Assembly: GCF_002298975.1 (NCBI RefSeq)
Contig: NZ_DBMV01000040.1
Span: 91,960 to 155,959, forward strand
Length of the DNA stretch: 64,000 nucleotides
Direction of reading: 5' to 3'
Source of the DNA: Ralstonia sp. UBA689
GTDB taxonomy: Bacteria; Pseudomonadota; Gammaproteobacteria; Burkholderiales; Burkholderiaceae
A program made the position numbers and the translations under genes. The notes beneath the pieces were generated by a model. That model was not told where the DNA came from and made no database searches. It worked only from the letters and a program-made list of their open reading frames with translations. This document shows positions 1 to 9,287 of this stretch, piece by piece (the first letter of the stretch is position 1; the number at the start of each line of letters is the position of its first letter).

Positions 1-1
1 G

Positions 2-637
2 GTTGCACAGCGCGCGCTGGCAGCGTTCTGGGGCGGGGCGCTGGCCGTGCCGGAAGCCGATGGCAGTGCCGAGACCTTGCCTGCCGTGCCGTCCGAAGCG
101 CGCCAGGCCGCCAGCACGCTGAACAACACCCCACGTGCCGTCCGCGCCCGCCTGGAGATCGACCGCCGCCAGGCACTCGCCAATGTCGAGCGCAGCAAGG
201 GCGTGCCTGACGTGACACTCACCGTTGGGGCAAAGCGCGACAGCGCCGCAAACAACAATATGGCCGTGCTCGGCATTGCCGTACCGCTGCCGTTGTTCGA
301 TCGCAACCAGGGCAACCTGCTCGAAGCGCAGCGCTTGGCCGACAAGGCGTTCGAAGACTACCGCGCGTTGCAGCTCGCACAGAACGCCACGCTCGCACAG
401 GACGTGGCACGGCTCGATGCCGCCCGCACCGCCGTGCAGTCGCTGCGACAGGACGTGCTGCCCGGCGCCCAGCGCGCTTACGACGCCGCCCGCATTGGCT
501 TCGATGCCGGCAAGTTCAACTTCCTCGACGTGCTGGACGCTCAGCGCACGCTGTTCCAGGCACGCGCGCAATACCTGGCCGCGCTTTCGCGCGCGCATCA
601 GGCGGCAGCCGGTATCGATCGCATCCTCGGCCGGTGA
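2..637 (+). CDS. czcC: CzcC-type outer membrane efflux protein, 5' end outside window
   Basis: This is the C-terminal part of a TolC-like outer membrane factor that would form the exit duct of a metal RND pump. The frame is open from base 2, so the true start lies upstream of the window. The visible 211 residues carry an outer-membrane-efflux-protein repeat: a long alpha-helical segment rich in Ala, Gln, Arg and Leu, then the typical ending with 'FNFLDVLDAQRTLFQARAQYLAAL', close to CzcC and CusC tails (that block is split here only as FNFLDVLDAQR and TLFQARAQYL). It is followed 24 bp later by a membrane fusion gene and then by a large RND pump gene, which fixes its role. Metal specificity cannot be read from this subunit. 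Confidence 0.85.
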   Translation, partial: VAQRALAAFWGGALAVPEADGSAETLPAVPSEARQAASTLNNTPRAVRARLEIDRRQALANVERSKGVPDVTLTVGAKRDSAANNNMAVLGIAVPLPLFDRNQGNLLEAQRLADKAFEDYRALQLAQNATLAQDVARLDAARTAVQSLRQDVLPGAQRAYDAARIGFDAGKFNFLDVLDAQRTLFQARAQYLAALSRAHQAAAGIDRILGR

Positions 638-661
638 TCCGACATTTCTTTCTTTGCTGAC

Positions 662-1849
662 ATGACACTTCCACCGCAACAACGGCGCGCCATCGCGCTC
701 ATCGTCGTGCTGGGCGCGCTGGCCGCCGCCGGGCTGTGGTTCGGCATGGGCGCACGGCAAGCCGCATCGACCGAAGCCGAAGCGGCACCCGTGCCGGCCG
801 CCGAGCAAGCTGAAGCACCACATGCCGAAACGCTCGCCATGACGGCGGAGGCGATCGCCAATGCGCAGATCGGCGTGGAGACCGCAGGCGCAGCCGAGCT
901 GCGCACGGAAGTCGTGCTGCCCGGCGAGATCCGTCTGAACGAAGACCGCACCGCGCACGTGGTGCCGCGCGTGGTGGGCGTGGCGGAAAAGGTGGAGGTG
1001 AAACTAGGCCAGCCGGTCAAGCAAGGGCAATTGCTGGCCGTCCTGTCGAGCCCTGCGCTGTCCGATCAACGCAGTGAGCTGCAGGCCGCACAGCAACGGC
1101 TGGCGTTGGCACAAGAGACGCATGCGCGTGAGAAGCGCCTGTGGGAGCAGGGCATTGCCGCCGAGCAGGACTATCAGCAAGCGCGCACCGCGTTGCAGGA
1201 AGCGCGTATCGCGGCTGACAATGCGCGGCAGAAGCTGACCGCCATCGGCGCAGCGCCGGCAGGTTCGGCGTTGAACCGGTTCGAGCTGCGCGCGCCGTTC
1301 GATGGCGTGGTGGTGGCCAAGCACCTTTCGCAGGGCGAGGCCGTGCAGGCAGAAACCGCCGTCTTCACCGTGGCCGATTTGCGCATCGTGTGGGCGGATT
1401 TTTCGGTCACGGCCAAAGACCTGGAGGCCGTGACGACCAACGCCGCTGCCACCGTGCGCGCCATCGCCACCGGCACAGCCGTGCAGGGCAAGGTGTCGTA
1501 CGTGGGCGCACTGCTGGGCGAACAGACCCGCACCGCCCCCGCGCGCGTCACGCTCGACAACCCCAAGCTGGCGTGGCGCCCGGGCATGTTCGTCAACGTG
1601 GCAGTTGAATCGGGCCGCGTGCAGGTGCCCGTGGCCGTGCGCGCCGATGCCGTGCAGACGGTTGACGACAAGCCCTCCGTGTTCGTGCCGGTGCAGGCTG
1701 GCTTCGAGGTACGCCCCGTCAAGGCCGGCCGCAGCGACGGCGCTTGGACGGAGATTCTCGATGGCCTGCCTGCCGGCACACGCTACGCCGCTGCCAACAG
1801 CTACGTGCTGAAGGCCGAGGCCGGTAAGTCCGCCGATCACGGCCACTAA
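662..1849 (+). CDS. czcB: CzcB-type periplasmic adaptor (membrane fusion protein)
   Basis: This 395-residue periplasmic adaptor links the inner-membrane RND pump to the outer-membrane duct. A single N-terminal hydrophobic anchor spans about residues 11-28. A barrel-sandwich/lipoyl half-motif follows near residues 100-130 (EKVEVKLGQPVKQGQLLAVL), then an alpha hairpin rich in Gln, Ala and Arg, and a second half ending with FELRAPFDGVVVAKH. The C-terminus ends in a short His-containing tail (SADHGH), often seen in metal-handling adaptors, though the tail is too short to prove binding. The gene sits between the outer-membrane factor and the pump. The pump gene has a good ribosome binding site (AAGGAGG) just after this stop codon. 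The product is clear; the exact metal is not. Confidence 0.88.
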   Translation: MTLPPQQRRAIALIVVLGALAAAGLWFGMGARQAASTEAEAAPVPAAEQAEAPHAETLAMTAEAIANAQIGVETAGAAELRTEVVLPGEIRLNEDRTAHVVPRVVGVAEKVEVKLGQPVKQGQLLAVLSSPALSDQRSELQAAQQRLALAQETHAREKRLWEQGIAAEQDYQQARTALQEARIAADNARQKLTAIGAAPAGSALNRFELRAPFDGVVVAKHLSQGEAVQAETAVFTVADLRIVWADFSVTAKDLEAVTTNAAATVRAIATGTAVQGKVSYVGALLGEQTRTAPARVTLDNPKLAWRPGMFVNVAVESGRVQVPVAVRADAVQTVDDKPSVFVPVQAGFEVRPVKAGRSDGAWTEILDGLPAGTRYAAANSYVLKAEAGKSADHGH

Positions 1850-1860
1850 AAGGAGGCGCC

Positions 1861-4800
1861 ATGTTTGAACGCCTCTTGCGCACCGTGATCGCCCAGCGCT
1901 GGCTGGTGCTGTTGGCCGTGCTGGTTGCTGCTGCATTCGGTGCAGTCAGCTACACGCGCCTGTCGATCGATGCGGTGCCCGACATCACCAACGTGCAGGT
2001 GCAGATCAACACTCCGGCCCCGGGCTACTCGCCGCTGGAAACCGAGCAGCGCATTACCTATCCGCTGGAAACGGCGATGGCCGGGCTGCCGAAGCTGGAG
2101 CAGACGCGTTCGCTTTCGCGCTACGGCTTGTCGCAGGTGACCGTGATCTTCAAGGAAGGCACCGACATCTACTTCGCACGCCAGTTGGTGAGCGAACGCC
2201 TGCAGGCTGCCAAGGAGCAGTTGCCCGACCGCATTTCGCCGAGCATGGGGCCGGTCTCCACCGGCTTGGGTGAAATCTATCTGTGGACGGTCGAGGCCGA
2301 CACCAGCGCGCGCAAGCCCGACGGCACGGCTTACACGCCTGCCGACCTGCGCGAGCTGCAGGATTGGGTGATCCGTCCGCAGATCCGCAACGTGCCGGGC
2401 GTGACTGAAGTGAACACCATCGGCGGGTTTGCCAAGGAATTCCTGGTGGCGACCAGCCCCGAGCGGCTCGCCTCGTACAAGCTGACGCTGGCCGATGTGG
2501 TGGCCGCTTTGGACCGCAACAACGCCAATGTCGGCGCCGGCTACATCGAGCGCAAGGGCGAGCAATACCTCGTGCGCGCGCCAGGGCAGTTGCGCGATGC
2601 GGACGACATCGGCAACGTCGTGCTGGCCAGCCCGAACGGCACGCCGGTACGCCTGCGCGACGTCGCCACCATCGAAAGCGGCAGCGAACTGCGCACGGGC
2701 GCGGCCACCAGCAACGGGCGCGAAGTCGTGCTGGGCACCGCCTTCCTGCTGATGGGGGAGAACAGCCGCACCGTCTCACAGGCAGTCGACAAGCGCATGC
2801 AGGAGATTCGCAAGACGCTGCCGGCAGGCATTCGCGTGGAATCGGTGTACGACCGCACCGTGCTCGTCGACAAGGCCATCGCCACGGTCAAGAAAAACCT
2901 GCTGGAAGGCGCCATTCTGGTCATGGCGGTGCTGTTCCTCTTCCTGGGCAACCTGCGTGCAGCCGTGTTGACGGCACTGGTGATTCCGCTGTCGATGCTG
3001 ATGACGTTCAGCGGCATGGTGTCGGCCAACGTGAGCGCCAACCTGATGAGTTTGGGCGCACTGGATTTCGGCATCATCGTTGACGGCGCCGTGGTGATCG
3101 TCGAGAACTGCGTGCGGCGCCTGGCTCATGCGCAGGAGGCGCGCGGCCGACCTCTCACACGCGCCGAACGCTTTGACGAGGTGTTCGAAGCCGCCCGCGA
3201 GGCACGCCGCCCGCTGCTGTACGGGCAGCTCATCATCATGGTCGTGTACCTGCCGATCTTTGCGCTCTCGGGCGTGGAAGGGAAGATGTTCCACCCGATG
3301 GCGATCACGGTGGTGCTGGCGCTGGCGGCGGCCATGATCCTCTCCATCACCTTCGTGCCGGCGGCTGTGGCGTTGTTCATCGGCGAGCGCGTTGCCGAAA
3401 AGGAAAACCGCCTGATGGACTGGGCACGCCGCATGTACGCGCCGTTGCTCGAACACGTGTTGGCCACGCCCGCCGTGGTGTTGACGTTTGCGGCGGTGGC
3501 CGTGACGGTTTCGCTGGTGGCGGCCACGCGCCTGGGTGCGGAATTCGTGCCCAACCTGAACGAAGGCGATTTCTCCATTCAGGCGATGCGCGTGCCCGGC
3601 ACAGGTCTGGCGCAATCGCTGGAGATGCAGATGCAGATCGAGCGCGCGCTCAAGGCGAAGTTTCCCGAGATCGAGCGCGTCTTCGCCCGCACCGGCACCG
3701 CCGAGGTGGCGACCGACGTGATGCCGCCCAGCATTTCCGACGGCTACATCATGCTCAAGCCCGAAAAGGACTGGCCCGCCGGCCCCGACGGCAAGCGCCA
3801 GGGTCGGCGTACGCGCGACCAGTTGCTCGCCGACATCCGAGCCACGGTGGAAGCGCTGCCCGGCAACGCGTACGAGTTCTCGCAACCGATCCAGTTGCGC
3901 TTCAACGAACTGATCTCCGGCGTGCGCAGCGATGTGGCCGTCAAGCTCTTTGGTGATGACATGAGCGTTCTGGAAGCGCAGGCCAAGAGCGTGGCCGCGC
4001 AACTCGGCAAGCTGACCGGTGCCACCGAGGTGAAGATCGAACAGACCGGCGGTCTGCCGTTCCTCAACGTGGAGATCGACCGCGATAAGGCCGCGCGTTA
4101 TGGGCTGTCCATCGGCGCGATCCAGGACACCGTGTCCGCCGCCATTGGTGGCAAGGACGCAGGCACGGTGTTCCAGGGCGACCGCCGCTTCGGCATTGTC
4201 GTGCGCCTGCCGGAAGCTTCGCGCAGCGACCCGGCCGCGCTGGGCCGCCTGCCGCTGGTGCTGCCGGGCGGTCAGGGCTATGTGCCGCTGTCGGACGTTG
4301 CCACGCTCAACGAAGTCACCGGCCCCAACCAGGTCAGCCGCGAAGATGGCAAGCGCCGTATCGTCGTCAGCGCCAATGTGCGCGGGCGCGACATCGCTTC
4401 GTTCGTGGAGGAGGCGCAGTCCGTGCTCGATGCGCAGGTGCGCCTGCCGACGGGTTACTGGATGGCTTGGGGCGGGCAGTTCGAGCAGTTGGAGTCCGCC
4501 ACCGAACGCCTGCAGGTGGTGGTGCCGCTGGCGTTGGCCATGGTGCTCGCGCTGCTGTTCATGATGTTCGGCAACCTGAAGGACGGGCTGCTGGTGTTCT
4601 CCGGCATTCCGTTTGCACTGTCGGGCGGCATCCTGGCGCTGGCATTGCGGGGCATTCCGTTGTCGATCTCGGCAGCGGTGGGCTTCATTGCGCTCTCCGG
4701 CGTGGCGGTGCTCAACGGGCTGGTGATGCTGAGCTTCATCCGCAGCCTGCGCGAGGGCGGAAAGTCAGTCGACGAAGCTGTGCGCGAAGGTGCGCTCACG

Positions 4801-5061
4801 CGCCTGCGCCCGGTGTTGATGACGGCGCTGGTGGCCTCGCTCGGCTTCGTGCCGATGGCGCTGGCGACCGGCACCGGCGCCGAGGTGCAGCGCCCGCTGG
4901 CGACGGTGGTGATCGGCGGGATTCTGTCGTCGACGGCGCTGACGCTGCTGGTGTTGCCGGTGCTGTATCGCCTCGCCTATCGGCGAGATGCCGGGCATGA
5001 CGCCGGACGGGAGGGAGCAGCGGCGCAGACGGCGACCGCAATGCCATCCGCTGCGCCGTAG
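1861..5061 (+). CDS. czcA: CzcA-type heavy-metal RND efflux pump
   Basis: This 1066-residue inner-membrane proton antiporter of the heavy-metal-efflux RND family expels divalent cations through the CzcCB partners. It has the usual size and topology: one N-terminal helix, a large periplasmic loop, a block of helices from about residue 335, a second loop, and a final helix block. The fourth transmembrane helix reads DFGIIVDGAVVIVEN, with Asp402, Asp408 and Glu415 at the same positions as the proton-relay residues of C. metallidurans CzcA. This is the divalent-cation (Zn/Co/Cd or Ni/Co) signature and not the Cu/Ag one. It is the last gene of the operon; the next gene runs the other way. A co-operonic regulator is not visible in the window. 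Confidence 0.92.
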   Translation: MFERLLRTVIAQRWLVLLAVLVAAAFGAVSYTRLSIDAVPDITNVQVQINTPAPGYSPLETEQRITYPLETAMAGLPKLEQTRSLSRYGLSQVTVIFKEGTDIYFARQLVSERLQAAKEQLPDRISPSMGPVSTGLGEIYLWTVEADTSARKPDGTAYTPADLRELQDWVIRPQIRNVPGVTEVNTIGGFAKEFLVATSPERLASYKLTLADVVAALDRNNANVGAGYIERKGEQYLVRAPGQLRDADDIGNVVLASPNGTPVRLRDVATIESGSELRTGAATSNGREVVLGTAFLLMGENSRTVSQAVDKRMQEIRKTLPAGIRVESVYDRTVLVDKAIATVKKNLLEGAILVMAVLFLFLGNLRAAVLTALVIPLSMLMTFSGMVSANVSANLMSLGALDFGIIVDGAVVIVENCVRRLAHAQEARGRPLTRAERFDEVFEAAREARRPLLYGQLIIMVVYLPIFALSGVEGKMFHPMAITVVLALAAAMILSITFVPAAVALFIGERVAEKENRLMDWARRMYAPLLEHVLATPAVVLTFAAVAVTVSLVAATRLGAEFVPNLNEGDFSIQAMRVPGTGLAQSLEMQMQIERALKAKFPEIERVFARTGTAEVATDVMPPSISDGYIMLKPEKDWPAGPDGKRQGRRTRDQLLADIRATVEALPGNAYEFSQPIQLRFNELISGVRSDVAVKLFGDDMSVLEAQAKSVAAQLGKLTGATEVKIEQTGGLPFLNVEIDRDKAARYGLSIGAIQDTVSAAIGGKDAGTVFQGDRRFGIVVRLPEASRSDPAALGRLPLVLPGGQGYVPLSDVATLNEVTGPNQVSREDGKRRIVVSANVRGRDIASFVEEAQSVLDAQVRLPTGYWMAWGGQFEQLESATERLQVVVPLALAMVLALLFMMFGNLKDGLLVFSGIPFALSGGILALALRGIPLSISAAVGFIALSGVAVLNGLVMLSFIRSLREGGKSVDEAVREGALTRLRPVLMTALVASLGFVPMALATGTGAEVQRPLATVVIGGILSSTALTLLVLPVLYRLAYRRDAGHDAGREGAAAQTATAMPSAAP

Positions 5062-5070
5062 CCGTGGCGC

Positions 5071-5505
5071 TTACTCGGCTTGCAGCGCGGTGATGATCTT
5101 CTCGGCGAGGGCCTTGAGCTTGTCCGGGTCGGCCTGCACGCGGGCGTGCGGCTGCAGCGGCGTATCGGTGTAGCGCGGCAGCACGTGGAAGTGCACATGC
5201 GGCACGGTCTGGCCGGCAGCGCTGCCGTTGAGCTGGAAGATGGCAATGCCCGGCGGCGTGAAGGCAGCGCGCACGGCGCGGGCCAGCTTGCGCGTGGTGC
5301 GGATGGCGGAAGCGGCCGCCTCGTCCGACAGGTCGAACAACTGCGCTGCGCCTTCCTTGGGCAGCACCAGCACGTGGCCGTCGGCCTGCGGCATGATGTC
5401 CATGAAGGCGATGGTGTGGTCGTCTTCGTACACCTTGATGCAGGGCAGCTCGCCGCGCAGGATCTTGGCGAAGATGTTCTGGTTGTCGTACGTCGCGTCA
5501 GGCAT
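5071..5505 (-). CDS. HIT family nucleotide hydrolase/transferase
   Basis: This is a 144-residue cytoplasmic histidine-triad protein of the HinT/Hit-like group, which hydrolyses nucleoside phosphoramidates or dinucleoside polyphosphates. The diagnostic triad is HVHFHVLPR at about residues 103-111, with His103, His105 and His107 and the last His as nucleophile. Upstream the family block FMDIMPQADGHVLVLPK is also clear. I start at the ATG at 5505 because a GGAGA site lies 7 bases before it; an upstream in-frame TTG has no such site. The gene converges on the czcA-like gene with only 9 bp between stops, so there is no room for a conventional terminator. The natural substrate cannot be assigned. 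Confidence 0.9.
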   Translation of the reverse strand: MPDATYDNQNIFAKILRGELPCIKVYEDDHTIAFMDIMPQADGHVLVLPKEGAAQLFDLSDEAAASAIRTTRKLARAVRAAFTPPGIAIFQLNGSAAGQTVPHVHFHVLPRYTDTPLQPHARVQADPDKLKALAEKIITALQAE

Positions 5506-5586
5506 GGGTGTCTCCGGCAAACAGGAAAACAGCAGAAAGGACAGCGCGCAGTATATGCGAGCCCATCGCTGCCGACTTGCAGCAGG

Positions 5587-7032
5587 TCAAGCTGGTCCAT
5601 CGTCCATCGACAGCGGTGCAGCCACGTGTTCGAGCGGTTTGCGTTCGGCCGCAGTGCCCCAGCAGGCCTGCACGGTGGCTGCCAGCAGCATCAGCACGGC
5701 ACCCAGCGCGTAGCCGGCAAATACGGCGCCCCGCTCGTGGGTGTCGATCAGCCAGCCGAACAGCGCGGGGCCGGCTACGCCGCCCAGGGCTGTGCCCACG
5801 GCATAGAACAGCGCGATGGCCAGCGCGCGTACTTCCAGCGGGAAGGTCTCGCTCACCGTCAGGTAGGCCGAACTGGCGGCGGCCGACGCGAAGAAAAACA
5901 CCACCGTCCACGCGAGCGTCTGCGTGGCGCTGTCGAGCACGCCGGCTTTGAACAGCGCGCCGCTGGCCAGCAGCAGCGCGCCGCTGATCGCATACGTAGC
6001 GGCAATCATCGTGCGTCGGCCGAGCACGTCGAACAGTCTGCCGAGCAGCAACGGACCGAGAAAGTTGCCCAGCGCAAACGGCAGCAGGTAGGTGCCGACT
6101 TTGGTGGCGGGCACGTCATAGAAATCCGTCAGCACGAGCGCGTAGGTGAAAAAGATCGCGTTGTAGAAGAAGGCCTGCGCGGCCATCAGCGCTAGACCCA
6201 CCAGCGCGCGCCGGCGGTGCCGCACGAACAGCACGCGCGCAACTTCCGCCAAACCAGGGTGCTTACGTTGACGCAGGCGCAACACGGGCAGCGGTGCATC
6301 GTCGAAGCGGTGTCCACGCATGGCGATCTCATCTTCGATACGGCAGACGATGGTCTGCGCCTCGTCGTGGCGGCCACGTGTGATGAGCCAGCGCGGGCTT
6401 TCGGGAATCCAGAGGCGCATGATCAGGATGATGAGCCCCAGCACCGCGCCGATGAAGAAGCACAGCCGCCAGCCGGTATCCATGGGCAGATGCGCCGGGT
6501 TCAGCAGCCACAACGAGGCCCCGGCACCCAGCGCCGCGCCCACCCAGAACGTGCCGTTGATGGCGAGGTCCGTCCAGCCGCGCACGCGTGCTGGCGTCAG
6601 TTCCTGGATGGTGGAATTGATGGCCGCGTATTCGCCGCCGATGCCTGCGCCCGTCAGCGCGCGAAAGGCAACGAGGCTGGCGAAATTCCACGAGAATGCC
6701 GTCGCCAGCGTGGCCGAGATGTAGACGCCCAGCGTGACGAAGAACAGCTTGCGCCGCCCGAGCCTGTCCGTCAGCCAGCCGAACAGCAATGCGCCGAGTA
6801 CGGCGCCGGCGAGATACGCACTGCTGGTGACGCCCACCTGCGCATTGCTGAGCTGCAGCGCGGGGCTTTGCTTGAGCGCGCCCGCCACGGCGCCTGCCAG
6901 CGTCACCTCCAGCCCATCGAGCAGCCACGTGATGCCCAGCGCCACGACCACGCGCGTGTGAAAGCGGCTCCATGGCAAACGGTCGAGCCGGCTGGGCAGA
7001 TCGGATGGAGGAAAAACAGGCGAGTCGGGCAT
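5587..7032 (-). CDS. MFS transporter, sugar/aromatic-acid proton symporter type
   Basis: This 481-residue inner-membrane transporter of the major facilitator superfamily has twelve predicted helices. Helices 2-3 carry the family signature GWLTDRLGRRK near residue 84, and the duplicate at the start of the second half is GRLFDVLGRRT. RALTGAGIGGEYAAINS resembles the conserved block of the metabolite:H+ symporter group that includes sialic acid, aromatic acid and sugar carriers. A soluble central loop carries WIPESPRWLITRGR, also typical. It is transcribed away from a TetR-type regulator in the same orientation, 62 bp downstream of it. That suggests, but does not prove, that the regulator controls it. 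Substrate unknown. Confidence 0.85.
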   Translation of the reverse strand: MPDSPVFPPSDLPSRLDRLPWSRFHTRVVVALGITWLLDGLEVTLAGAVAGALKQSPALQLSNAQVGVTSSAYLAGAVLGALLFGWLTDRLGRRKLFFVTLGVYISATLATAFSWNFASLVAFRALTGAGIGGEYAAINSTIQELTPARVRGWTDLAINGTFWVGAALGAGASLWLLNPAHLPMDTGWRLCFFIGAVLGLIILIMRLWIPESPRWLITRGRHDEAQTIVCRIEDEIAMRGHRFDDAPLPVLRLRQRKHPGLAEVARVLFVRHRRRALVGLALMAAQAFFYNAIFFTYALVLTDFYDVPATKVGTYLLPFALGNFLGPLLLGRLFDVLGRRTMIAATYAISGALLLASGALFKAGVLDSATQTLAWTVVFFFASAAASSAYLTVSETFPLEVRALAIALFYAVGTALGGVAGPALFGWLIDTHERGAVFAGYALGAVLMLLAATVQACWGTAAERKPLEHVAAPLSMDDGPA

Positions 7033-7094
7033 CGCGGCGCATTCAAGAGGGCACGCGCGCGATGCAGCACGATTTGTTCCTGTGCCGGGTTGCG

Positions 7095-7727
7095 TTAATC
7101 CTCGGGCGGCGCGCCGGCTAGCAGCGTGTCTTCAAAGAAGCGGCGGCGTGCGTCTTTATCGGGCTTGCTGCCCTGGTTCCAGAGTGTGGCCTCGGAGAGC
7201 TGGTAGGCGTAGAGCATGAAGGCGCGCGTCTTGGCGTCCTTGCGCGTAAAGCCGATCGCCCGGAAGTGCCGGATGTAGTAATCCATGCGGTGTTCATCCA
7301 CAGCATCGACGGCTTGCTGCGCCATCGGGTCGCGGCGGGCCCAGGCACGGATGGCGAATTCGATCATCGCCGTGCGGCGCGCGCTGCGACCACGAAAAGG
7401 CAGCACAAGCAGGTCGCGCACCAAGCCTTGCACCGAGGCGTTCTGCCGCTCCAGCTTGGGGCCGACGCGCGTGCGCTCGCTCCAGTCCTGCAGCACCTGA
7501 TGCAGCAGATCATCCCGGTTCTTGAAGTGCCAGTAGAAGCTGCCACGCGTTACGTCCAACTGCTTGGCGAGCACATCCACGCGCACGGCGTCGATGCTCT
7601 TGGTGACGAGCAGATCGGCCGCCGCGCGCACCCAGTCATCGGGCGTAAGCTGCGCGCGCGGCGCTGTGGGGGCGGGGGCTTCAGCATCGACGGGGCCATC
7701 GTGTTCGTCGATCAGCGAAGAGGGCAT
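7095..7727 (-). CDS. TetR/AcrR family transcriptional regulator
   Basis: This 210-residue DNA-binding repressor has a classic TetR helix-turn-helix in the first 80 residues (KSIDAVRVDVLAKQLDVTRG followed by SFYWHFKNRDDLL). The C-terminal ligand domain is all-helical and not recognisable by ligand class. The open frame extends much further upstream, but that extension is low-complexity and lies across the regulatory region, so I start at the ATG at 7727 (MPSSLIDEHDG). A 24-bp palindrome lies 124 bp upstream, in the space shared with the divergent binding-protein gene, and is its likely operator. The MFS gene lies directly downstream on the same strand. Confidence 0.85.
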   Translation of the reverse strand: MPSSLIDEHDGPVDAEAPAPTAPRAQLTPDDWVRAAADLLVTKSIDAVRVDVLAKQLDVTRGSFYWHFKNRDDLLHQVLQDWSERTRVGPKLERQNASVQGLVRDLLVLPFRGRSARRTAMIEFAIRAWARRDPMAQQAVDAVDEHRMDYYIRHFRAIGFTRKDAKTRAFMLYAYQLSEATLWNQGSKPDKDARRRFFEDTLLAGAPPED

Positions 7728-7825
7728 GCGCACCTCGTGCGGCGTGGAGATGAAGGCGGATTCTAGCTGTGCTGACACCGCTGTCCAGCGCTTACGGCGT
7801 ACTTGCGCCCCCAGGTTTGCGCGAG

Positions 7826-7875
7826 TTGACACCGCAGCAAACGCACTTCTACCATGCACATACGTTTGTGTATGG
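7826..7875 (+). promoter_or_regulatory. Promoter with overlapping TetR-type palindromic operator
   Basis: A -35 box TTGACA at 7826-7831 is followed after 18 bases by TACCAT at 7850-7855. Overlapping and following the -10 is an interrupted palindrome at 7852-7875: CCATGCACA, then TACGTT, then TGTGTATGG. Eight of nine arm positions pair and the centre ACGT is itself symmetric. The position over the -10 suits repression. It lies between the TetR-type gene and the divergent binding-protein gene, so that regulator is the natural candidate, by inference. Confidence 0.6.
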
Positions 7876-7980
7876 AAGGATCGAGCTGCCGCAAGCCTTG
7901 GTTTGCGGTGTTGTGCAAGAACCATGCTCGACAATGCCTTCTGCACGGCGTCCAACGATAAGACATCAGGAGACATTTGC

Positions 7981-9237
7981 ATGAAGGCATTTCGAGTTGC
8001 GCTGCGCGCGGCGGCCATGGCGGGCGCGGCGGCTGGCGCATTCTGCGCGAGCACCGTTCACGCCGAGACCGTCAAGATCGCCTGGATCGACCCGCTGTCC
8101 GGGCTGATGGGCGCGCTGGGCCAGAACCAGTTGCGCAGCTGGCAATACGCGGCTGATCTGGCCAACCAGCAGAACTGGAGCGGCAACGGCACCAAGTTCG
8201 AAGTCGTCGGCTTCGACAACAAGGTCTCGCCGCAAGAGAGCCTGACGCTGCTCAAGCAGATCACCGACCAGGGCATCCGCTATGTCGCGCAGGGCGATGG
8301 CTCCAGCGTGGGGATGGCGCTGCAGGAGGCGATTGCCAAGTACAACGACCGCAATCCGGGCAAGGAGATCATCTACCTGAATTACGCAGCGGTCGATCCG
8401 GACATGACCAACAGCAAGTGCAACTACTGGCACTTCCGGCTGGACGCCAACTCCGACATGAAAATGGAGGCCCTGACGACCTATCTGGCGAAGGATCAGA
8501 ACATCAAGAAGGTCTACCTGCTGAACCAGAACTATTCGTTTGGTCACCAGGTGGCGCGCGCGGCCAAGGAATACCTCAAGCGCAAGCGCCCGGATATCCA
8601 GATCGCGGGTGAGGATCTGCATCCGCTGGCGCAGGTGAAGGACTTCTCGCCGTACGTGGCGAAGATTCGTGCCTCTGGTGCGGATACGGTCATCACCGGC
8701 AACTGGGGCAGCGACCTGGCGCTATTGATTCGCGCGGCCAAGGATGCGGGCCTGAATACCAACTTCTACACGTACTACGCCGGCACCACCGGTGTGCCCA
8801 CGGCAATGGGCGCCTCGGGTGCCGACCGCGTGAAGGTCATCAGCTACTTCGCGCCCAACGACGGCAGCCCGAAGACCAACGCCGTGCTAGACGGTTTCAA
8901 GAAGAAGTACAACGACGACTTCTTCAACGCTGACGTCTACACCGGTCTCGCCTTCCTGTCCAAGGCCGTCAAGACCGCAGGTTCGGCCGAGCCCGCCAAG
9001 GTCGCCAAGGTGATGGAAGGCATGACGGTCGACAGCCTGAACGGCCCGGTCGAGATGCGCAAGACCGATCACCAGGCGCAGCAGACGCTGTATGTGACCA
9101 CCTGGGTCAAGGCCGACGGCAAGAAGATCAAGTACGACCAGGAGAACACCGGCTACGGCTGGCGTACCGACGTCACGCTCGAGCCGCACCTGGGGGCTCA
9201 GCCGACGTCGTGCCAGATGAAGCGGCCGGCGACCTGA
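7981..9237 (+). CDS. Branched-chain amino acid-type ABC substrate-binding protein
   Basis: This 418-residue periplasmic binding protein belongs to the LivK/type-1 receptor family. It has a Sec signal peptide ending about residue 28 (ASTVHA before ETVKIAW). The mature protein starts with the family block VKIAWIDPLSGLMGALGQN. Later blocks such as VYLLNQNYSFGHQVARAAKEY and NWGSDLALLIRAAKDAGL are also typical. The start ATG follows AGGAG at a good distance. No permease or ATPase gene is next to it, so it is an orphan receptor that must use transport subunits encoded elsewhere. Family members bind amino acids, urea, amides or aromatic acids; the ligand here is unknown. A promoter with a palindromic operator lies upstream. 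Confidence 0.88.
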   Translation: MKAFRVALRAAAMAGAAAGAFCASTVHAETVKIAWIDPLSGLMGALGQNQLRSWQYAADLANQQNWSGNGTKFEVVGFDNKVSPQESLTLLKQITDQGIRYVAQGDGSSVGMALQEAIAKYNDRNPGKEIIYLNYAAVDPDMTNSKCNYWHFRLDANSDMKMEALTTYLAKDQNIKKVYLLNQNYSFGHQVARAAKEYLKRKRPDIQIAGEDLHPLAQVKDFSPYVAKIRASGADTVITGNWGSDLALLIRAAKDAGLNTNFYTYYAGTTGVPTAMGASGADRVKVISYFAPNDGSPKTNAVLDGFKKKYNDDFFNADVYTGLAFLSKAVKTAGSAEPAKVAKVMEGMTVDSLNGPVEMRKTDHQAQQTLYVTTWVKADGKKIKYDQENTGYGWRTDVTLEPHLGAQPTSCQMKRPAT

Positions 9238-9251
9238 TCGCGTGATTGGCC

Positions 9252-9287
9252 TGTCCCCGGTACAGGCGCTTGCTTAAACCGGGGACA
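9252..9287. terminator. Inverted repeat between converging genes
   Basis: TGTCCCCGGT at 9252-9261 pairs perfectly with ACCGGGGACA at 9278-9287, giving a 10-bp stem with a 16-base loop. It lies between the binding-protein stop and the dehydrogenase stop and includes the latter's stop codon in its loop. There is no clear U tract, so efficiency is uncertain. It is best read as a bidirectional terminator. Confidence 0.5.

Noticed and set aside
5080..6195. A long plus-strand frame opposite the HIT and MFS genes
   Set aside because: Both genes beneath it have clear conserved motifs on the other strand; this frame is His/Arg/Gln-rich and meaningless.
7728..8054. An N-terminal extension of the TetR regulator of 109 residues
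   Set aside because: It would run through the promoter and operator of the divergent gene and has no family similarity; the ATG at 7727 gives a normal TetR length.
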